The notes beneath the pieces are model-generated. The model was not told where the DNA came from, ran no database searches, and worked only from the letters and a program-made list of their open reading frames with translations. The position numbers and the translations under genes are program-made. DNA of 64,000 bases from assembly GCA_011109175.1 (NCBI GenBank), contig RDEW01000006.1:421668-485667 (forward strand). Reading direction: 5' to 3'. Shown here in pieces: positions 58,008 through 64,000 of this stretch (position 1 is its first letter; every line of letters starts with the position of its first letter). The stretch is from Dicyema japonicum (Eukaryota > Dicyemida > Rhombozoa > Dicyemidae).

Positions 58008-59019
58008 ATGCAAATTCAAAATTTTGATTTTTCAAACATGCCACTGGCAAGTACAACGAAAGCTGAAAAAGAAGGGGGTGGAGTTCAATCTTCTGATCAT
58101 GGGTAATCAACATCTTCTAAGCCAGGTCCACCCGGTATCGGAAAGACAACTTTAATAAACAGCGTATTCAATACAGAGCTAACTTCCAAACATTATAACA
58201 GTATTTATCCCTTTAATCGACTAGTTGAGTCAGCTGGATCCATCCAAATGAATGTTGAACGTTGTCAAATGAACAAGGACGGTGTAAATTTACGGTTAAA
58301 CATAATAACTGCTCTTGGATACGCCCAGAAACAGAATAATGGCGAGTTTGACATAAATTTGATCTATTAGCCACCTCCCTGTTCTTCAGTACATCGAGGA
58401 TACCTTTGAGAAGTACATGAAAGACGAATCAGGTCCAAACAGACGGAATATGGTGGATTCAGAGTTCACTGCTGTCTGTACGTCCTGGACCCCTCCTCAG
58501 GGTGCTTTGATTATCACAATTTTCAGCCTTAGTCGACTGGATATCGAGTTCATGAAGAGAGCTTCGTCGATGGTGAACCTAATCCCCGTAATAGGCAAGT
58601 CTGATATGCTCACAGTGAACGAATTGTCGAATTTGAAGAAAAAACCTGAAGAAGCAGTTTGAGGAAATGGAGATTAAGGTGTTTGAGATACAAGTGGATG
58701 AGTCTGATGATCAAGATTACGCTAATCTATGCTCCAAAATGATTGTATTTGTGGGTTTTCACTTTCTAGAAGGCCATTCCCTTTGCAGTGGTCGGATCTA
58801 ATGAGATCATCGACGTAAAGTCAGCGAAACGGCGAGCACGTGCTTATTCTTGGGGGATTGTTGAGATTGAGAACCCTCAGCACTGTGAGTTTGTCCTGTT
58901 GAAGAGTTTTATAATGTAATGTTTGTTGATATTGGAGTACGCAAATGCATGACATGATTGACTCTACTGATGCAGTCCACTATGAGAACTACAGGTGTAA
59001 TAAATTACAGCAAGTATGA
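58008..59019 (+). CDS. Septin, frameshifted, degenerate G3 motif
   Basis: Filament-forming GTPase. Start is MQIQNFDFSNMPL (58008) or the inner ATG at 58038. After a one-base shift comes QVQRKLKKKGVEFNLLIM, a 23-nt intron, then GPPGIGKTTLINSVF (P-loop). The G3 motif, normally DTPG, is TALG (LNIITALGYAQ). Then QYIEDTFEKYMKDESGPNRR, RVHCCLYVLDPSSG, a 25-nt intron, LSRLDIEFMKR, IPVIGKSDML (G4, usually AKAD), KKQFEEMEIKVFEI, a 25-nt intron, KAIPFAVVGSNEIID, YSWGIVEIENPQHCEFVLLK, a 22-nt intron and MHDMIDSTDAVHYENYR. This ends the septin-unique region near the stop at 59019. Frameshifts also lie before RVHCC, before QYIEDT and at LKKK. A possible coiled-coil exon (QEKEDRIPPIMK, 59236-59271) follows. 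Closest in wording to SEPTIN2/7 types. Confidence 0.8.
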
Positions 59020-59885
59020 CTTGCTTCTTAGTTATTTTTTGTTATCGGAAAAATATATTGGGTTAGTTGTGGTTGTTTTGTTAGCCTTCTTAGTTACGAT
59101 TATTAGTAACATTATTAACCCACAGTTCCGATTATGTGATCTGGATAGGATGTGACCCTCTTAGGACTGTCGGAGATGTTGGATGGGTAGGCAGACGGGT
59201 TCTGCTTCCAGATTTTTACTCACCTCGTGCATGTTCAAGAAAAGGAAGACAGGATTCCGCCCATCATGAAGGTAAGTAGACATTGTATCGATAATACGGG
59301 GACTCCTCGACTTTAGTAAGGAAGAGAGTGATCCCTCTTGTATACTTCTTGCATATTATTAGGCCAATGATCCCTTTAGGAATTAAATAGGGCAAAGAAC
59401 TGAAAAGAAATCCATCGACCAAGTAATGAGAATCGAACCTACAACCAACCATAGCTATTTGGTAGAGTACTTTCAAGAAGCAGTGACCATAGTCGATTCA
59501 ATTTTAATCAATATTGTGGTCATACGTTTTTCTTAACAAATAATAGTTAGTGATCAGCTAGTGGCTGGTGGAACGTGGGATTCAGAGGTGGGACTCTTAG
59601 AGGTTATGATCATTTCATCACAATTTGTGAAGGTCATCAGTAATGTCCCTTTTTGAACAATTTTAATTTAATGAAAGAAAATCAATTGTAGTTAATTAGC
59701 ACTAATATGCAATCTGAATTCTTTTCCTCTTTGGGCATTGACCCTCATTATTCTAATAAATTTTGAATTTTAGATTCTAATTGCGTAGATACGATTATAT
59801 ATTTGTTGTTTAATTAGTCCACAGTGAAAACACATAATTATTGCGTTTAAATAAATTTTGTTAAATACTTTATGGAATAATAATA
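59020..59885. other. Stretch after septin, no gene
   Basis: Contains the possible septin tail exon at 59236-59271 ending in a GTAAGT donor. Around 59424-59452 the minus strand has GGTTCGATTCTCATTACTTG, a B-box-like sequence without a matching A box. 59640-59890 is AT-rich. Nothing else was seen. Confidence 0.25.
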
Positions 59886-59889
59886 ATAA

Positions 59890-61200
59890 CGAGTAAATTA
59901 ACTAATTAAGCGTATTTTGATCCAGATTGTTGGTAATCCCTCTTCTTCTCTTAGAAGAAGAGTGTGCCATAACCTCCCTGTTACTCCGCATCTCCACATC
60001 AGATTCAGTCAAAATATCTCCGTTAGAGTCCAGTGGGCTGTCCTCACGGCATGTCAGTTCCACAAGTTGGGAGGTAGCAGAGGCGTACTCTTCATCGTAT
60101 ACCTTCATCCCATGCTTATGTTCAATGAGCATACTTTCGAGCGTTCTCTTCAGCACAACCGATTGGATGTAAGTCCTCGTTGATTCTTCAATAGATAATT
60201 TATCCATATGATTCTTGAAGCATCTTGAGACAACTCCATCCATGTCAAAACCACTGGAATAATCTTCACTTGGCATTCATAGAGCAGCAAAGTTCGTTTG
60301 CAAGCAAGTCATATTTGTGAAGTTTCTCAACTTCAACTTGCTTTAGTCGGTCTTGTGAGGTAATCCCACTTCAAATAAAGTTACTTCCTTCTTTGTTTTG
60401 TCATACACAAAAATATCAGGTTTATTGTATTGGACTTTTGTTTCTGTCAAAATCGACGTGTCAACTCTAATTTCGACATTTTGATTCGTAAATATTGACT
60501 GAACCGAGTGTCCTTTCAATTTCCTGTTTCTTTTGATTCCATAAATTCGACAAAGATGAAGATGGATGCACTTTACCACTTCATTATGTTTTCGGAGATA
60601 ATCACTATTTAGCATTTTTCCACACTGAGTGGCCAAATGATCAACAGTTTTCTTGCTTTTTTTACAATGGTTGCATAATGACCCCGTGTATGCAAAAAAC
60701 AAATTCCTATCTTGCAAAAGACAGTACAATGCTTCGCTCCGTGGGCCGTTATTTCCTTTGGATAACCATTCTGAGGAAGTATATAGGTCGACATTTGTTT
60801 CATCAATACATTTGAACATAATTGAGTGTAGTGTTCTGCAATAAATTTTATTTAATAAATATTTTTTCTGAGTGTCCTTGAGGGACTTAATATCCATGCT
60901 TTCCCTGTCGGCAATTGCATATTTAGAGGCAAGAAATCCTGCGATTGTAGCCAAGTGCCATTTTTTTGTTTTTATTACTCGCAGAATCCCCGACCTTCGC
61001 AAACACACAGTCGACTGATTTTCCAAACTTTTAAGGAACTGGAAAAGAATTAATTCGCTCTTTAATGAAATCGAGGTAAACAGCCTCCAAATTCACGTGC
61101 AATGTTTTCAGACGGGTTGTTGTCACAAGATTTACTGATAGTATTATTGTTTGCAACATAAAGCTTTCTTACTACAATAGGTGACTCATCTTTCCCTAAA
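59890..61200 (-). mobile_element. Restriction-like-endonuclease retrotransposon, C-terminal part
   Basis: Main frame 60343-61026: MENQSTVCLRRSGILRVIKT, CLLQDRNLFFAYTGSLCNHC, then KKSKKTVDHLATQCGKML (CCHC: CNHC, H, C), RKHNEVVKCIHLHLCRIYGI, VEIRVDTSILTETKV and NKPDIFVYDKTKKEVTLFEV. PD...E-V is the PD-(D/E)XK endonuclease core. A frameshift then leads to SQDRLKQVEVEKLHKYDLLA, another to KIIPVVLTW, and the frame 59902-60276 supplies CFKNHMDKLSIEESTRTYIQ, SVVLKRTLESML and an acidic tail. Upstream, SPIVVRKLYVANNNT at 61130-61180 extends it. The RT palm is missing. A second copy lies at 46.15-46.5 kb. It differs from the PHD-type element, so it is a separate family. Confidence 0.75.
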
Positions 61201-61429
61201 ATTAAGGAGTTCCCACAATGGCGGATACTTGCAAATTCAGTCGAAGGTGCTTATGCCATTTCGACAAAACCTGAAATTTTAGATTTTCTACTGTCAAGTA
61301 GATTTCGCTTAGCAACAATACGATACAGAGACGTATTGATGATATGGCTTTTGATGTGGAAAACGATCTTTGTTTAATACTGAAAAATACTGAATTTAGT
61401 CTACAATTAGTTAATACTTCCTGGAAATG

Positions 61430-61800
61430 ACTCATTATTGCTTGCATATGTACGTTTTGTCAAGGATGGCCGGATTATGCAGGAATTACTTTTTGCTCGA
61501 AAGCTTGAAACGTATGTTATCCAAATTAAGTCGTTTTCGACCCTTGGAGATCTCATGAGCCTATTTTCTCCACTCTCCAAGATCCGTCGCAATTTGGAGT
61601 AGCCTTGATGTAGCATTCCCGTGACGTCTTCTACCGTGGATAGCAACTGAGTCCTCGGTCAGATCTTCTCTTCTCAGTAATATTGCTTAGCATAATACTT
61701 CTTTCCAAGGAATCAGAGCGGACAACATGCCCCAAGAACGCCAATCTGTGTTTTACGATTCTTCCTTCTAGCGAAATGTCCGTTGAAACTGACACAGGGG
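61430..61800 (-). pseudogene. LINE C-terminal scrap
   Basis: Minus frames: GRIVKHRLAFLGHVVRSDSL, ERSIMLSNITEKRRSDRG, then after a shift EDVTGMLHQGYSKLRRILES and SFRAKSNSCIIRPSLTKRTY. The R.LAFLGHV.R.DSLER..ML...EKRR wording is the usual C-terminal tail of EEP-type LINEs. Not the same family as the GRPRTTLP tails. Confidence 0.6.
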
Positions 61801-61814
61801 AAATCAATGTTCGA

Positions 61815-63528
61815 CAAAGTCCATGAATTTCTCGGTCTTAAAGATACCATTAACAAATATAGTTGCATGTGCAACTGATGGGGCACCTTCAATGATTAGT
61901 CGCTATCGAGGTTTTATGGAATATTTAAAACAACACGTACCAAATGTAATGACTATTCATTGTGTGATCCATCGACAGCATCTGGTGGCTAAAAATACAA
62001 ATGGTCGTCTACACGACTCTCTCAATACGGTTATTTATGCTAAATTTATTATTATTAATAGCACTTTCGAAGAACCAAAAATGTAATTTATTTAATTTAA
62101 GGTTCCGCTTGTGCCGTATTTTTCTTCAGGTTATTCTTTCTCCCACAATTCTCTTAACTAACTTCCTCCATGCTCCACGGTTACTGGCAATTATTCTGAG
62201 CGTATCCAGATCGTTTCCTGTTTTCAGCTTTCGTCCTACATTGGTTAGGTCTTTGTGTAGAACCTCTGGCAAAGTTATGCGAGGTTTTCCACGGAACGAG
62301 GTATTCACTTCTGGGCAGAAATAGTTATCCATTGCTATTTTAGCAGGCGTCATCTGGCTCATCCGAAGGATGTGACTAAATAGACGCCATCTTGATTCTA
62401 GGATATCCAGACTCAATGGTCTTGCATTACATATTTTGTATAGATTCTTGTTTGTAATTTTTTTGGCCAGTTGATGCCAAGCAACAGTCGGAGTTGTTTA
62501 CGATGGAAGGCATCTAGTTTGTCCATTACCGCTTGTGATACTCCCCAGGTTGCAGCGTTGTACATTAGGACCGGTTTCACGAAGGCATTGTATAGTCTTA
62601 CACGTAATTGTGTGCTAATTTGTTTACGATGATTCCAGACTACTCCCATTTTTCTAAAGGCCGCAACGGCCAACATCTTCCTGTTAGTGATATCCTCAGC
62701 GTCTCCGAGCAACGACCCCAATTTTTTACAGTATCTCCATTTTTCATCAGTTCGGGTTAATTCACGGCGTATGGTAGTGTTCTGCTAAATTTAATGAACT
62801 TGAAATTACAATTTGCTGATATTAATTTAATCAAGGTATTATTTTTTAAATTAATTTAGGCAAAGTCACTTACTTCTGCTTTTATTTAGAAACCACCGTT
62901 ATTTTGTAAGAATATCATCAGGAAAGAATTAATTCAATTTACACGTCTCAGCGGTCTTAAAGACTTCCGTTCTGAAGATGATTTCGAAATTTGAACATTT
63001 GATCACTCTTGAACAACATATGAAGGACGTTTCAAAGATTTTGTGAACTCAAAGTTTCAGATTGGGTAATAGACCCCTTACAGAATGTAGATGACGTTGA
63101 ATCTTGTCAAGAGGAACTAATCATGTTAAAACGATTTTGAAATTAAACCCACTTTTAAACATCGGTCCTATCAATATTTTTGGTTACAAAAAGATATTCC
63201 TAAAAATATCCTGTTATGGAAAAAATCAAAATTGTTTTTTATTGCTTTCCCCACTTCTTATTTGGTTGAGAGAGGCTTCAGTATTTTCACAATTACCAAA
63301 AGGAGAAACCGCTTGGACATTGTTGAAAGAGGAGATCTACGAATTAGGATTACAAACATGAACCCAAATATTGAGAAACTTGTGTCTAACTTTTTGCAAC
63401 ATCATTGTTCACATTAATTATTAAATTTTTTATTTCCAACTCGTTACCATATAGGTTTTCCCGGTGGGCGATATTTTTTAAAAGTTTGTTAAAGGGGGCG
63501 ATGACCTGAATAATTTTGGGAACCCCTG
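61815..63528 (+). mobile_element. hAT transposase relic, split by a LINE insertion
   Basis: 5' piece: IPLTNIVACATDGAPSMISR, YRGFMEYLKQHVPNVMTIHC, VIHRQHLVAKNTNGRLHDSL (the DGAPSM Asp and HC.IHR.HL landmarks). It is interrupted at 62049 by a LINE. 3' piece: ELIQFTRLSGLKDFRSEDDF, then FIAFPTSYLVERGFSIFTIT, KRRNRLDIVERGDLRIRITN (the C-terminal dimerisation block, normally FP.SYL.E.GFS). The right end TGGGAACCCCTG at about 63528 fits a hAT terminus. The N-terminal BED finger and much of the middle are missing. Confidence 0.8.
62049..62782 (-). mobile_element. (TAA)n LINE insertion inside hAT, with 11-bp target duplication
   Basis: Flanked by TGCTAAATTTA on both sides (62038-62048 and 62783-62793). 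From the right: SLLGDAEDITNRKMLAVAAF, RKMGVVWNHRKQISTQLRVR, LYNAFVKPVLMYNAATWGVS (RT thumb), a frameshift, then RWRLFSHILRMSQMTPAKIA, FRGKPRITLPEVLHKDLTNV and DLDTLRIIASNRGAWRKLV. The 3' end (left) has a TTATTATTATTAATAGC tail. 5'-truncated, minus orientation. Confidence 0.85.
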
Positions 63529-64000
63529 GTCTACAGCATGCCAGACAGTTGCTGACTCATAGAGTGAAGTCTGTCGTTGAGAATACAAAAGTCCTGATTA
63601 GGGTTCACATGGCAATCAAAAAAAGTTACTGTACAGCACAATAAGCCAGGACAAGTCACCGCGGACATTACTCACCATTAATGTTCCCAAATAGAGGAGG
63701 TAGAGAAAAAGCAAAAGTACTCCCCGCATAAAGTATTGGGAATAACGCAGCGTGGAACTTCTTATGTGGTAAAATGTATTGTATCATTACTATATTCTAC
63801 AGGGAGAACTTGAGACAGTTGGGGGTGAATACAAATGTCCAATCTGCGCAAACAACTGTGCTTGGGAAAACCCTTGAGCATATCCCTTGACGCACATGAG
63901 TCCTCTCGTGCAGCCTACTGTGAAGAGGACAATTGCAAAAATTTGAATCTTCGGTAAAGGAGCAAGCAAAGACACGTGAGAGGGATTAGTTAATAGCATG
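63529..64000. other. Right edge of window, nothing identified
   Basis: The open minus frame at 63790-63999 (CTRGLMCVKGYAQGFSQAQL) has no recognisable family. No repeat copies of this stretch were found in the window. Confidence 0.25.

Noticed and set aside
59424-59452. B-box-like sequence on the minus strand after the septin gene
   Set aside because: No A box at the right distance and no SINE body or tail next to it, so neither a tRNA gene nor a SINE can be supported.

Overview
This window looks like a repeat-rich, AT-rich nuclear genome segment from a small-genome invertebrate animal. The host genes I can recognise are a ribosomal protein (uS14/RPS29), the TFIIH helicase XPB/ERCC3, PPP1R37, a CD2BP2-like spliceosomal protein, a septin, two papain-family proteases and an HP1-type chromodomain protein. 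They read through only if introns of about 22-25 nt are removed: 23 nt in RPS29, 22-23 nt in PPP1R37, 21-25 nt in XPB, 23/25/23 nt in HP1. Introns this short in a metazoan gene set point to a dicyemid mesozoan (Dicyema and relatives). That assignment is inference from intron size and gene content; no species marker was identified.

Layout. 1-2.4 kb: fragments of two non-LTR retrotransposons on the minus strand. 2.4-9.6 kb: a duplicated AT-rich segment hit by two pogo/Tigger elements, with a decayed cathepsin L-like gene between them. 9.6-14 kb: a Ginger-like element with a relic integrase, a minisatellite and LINE reverse transcriptases lodged in it. 11.5-26.3 kb: three tandem units of about 4.9 kb, each carrying two LINE reverse-transcriptase fragments and one HP1-like gene. 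The array edges show that it arose by unequal crossover between two diverged LINE copies. 27-33.3 kb: LINE fragments, a CD2BP2-like gene, two elements of a non-LTR family with a PHD-like finger and a C-terminal restriction-like endonuclease, and a further RT scrap. 33.9-34.2 kb: intact RPS29. 34.7-37.1 kb: Tc1-like relic and LINE fragments. 37.7-40.3 kb: ERCC3. 41.4 kb: a full-length tRNA-derived SINE. 42.9-46.5 kb: hAT relic, papain-like protease and an endonuclease-type LINE tail. 47.5-49.2 kb: PPP1R37, reading through without frameshift. 49.6-57 kb: SINE, LINE and pogo debris. 58-59 kb: septin. 59.9-63.5 kb: another endonuclease-type LINE and an hAT relic split by a LINE insertion.

The window is mostly mobile DNA. 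The LINE with a (TAA)n tail and the SINE share their 3' ends, so the LINE probably mobilised the SINE. Many genes carry single-base frameshifts, often in homopolymers, whereas RPS29, PPP1R37 and HP1 copy 3 read cleanly. Some breaks may therefore be sequencing errors and others real decay.
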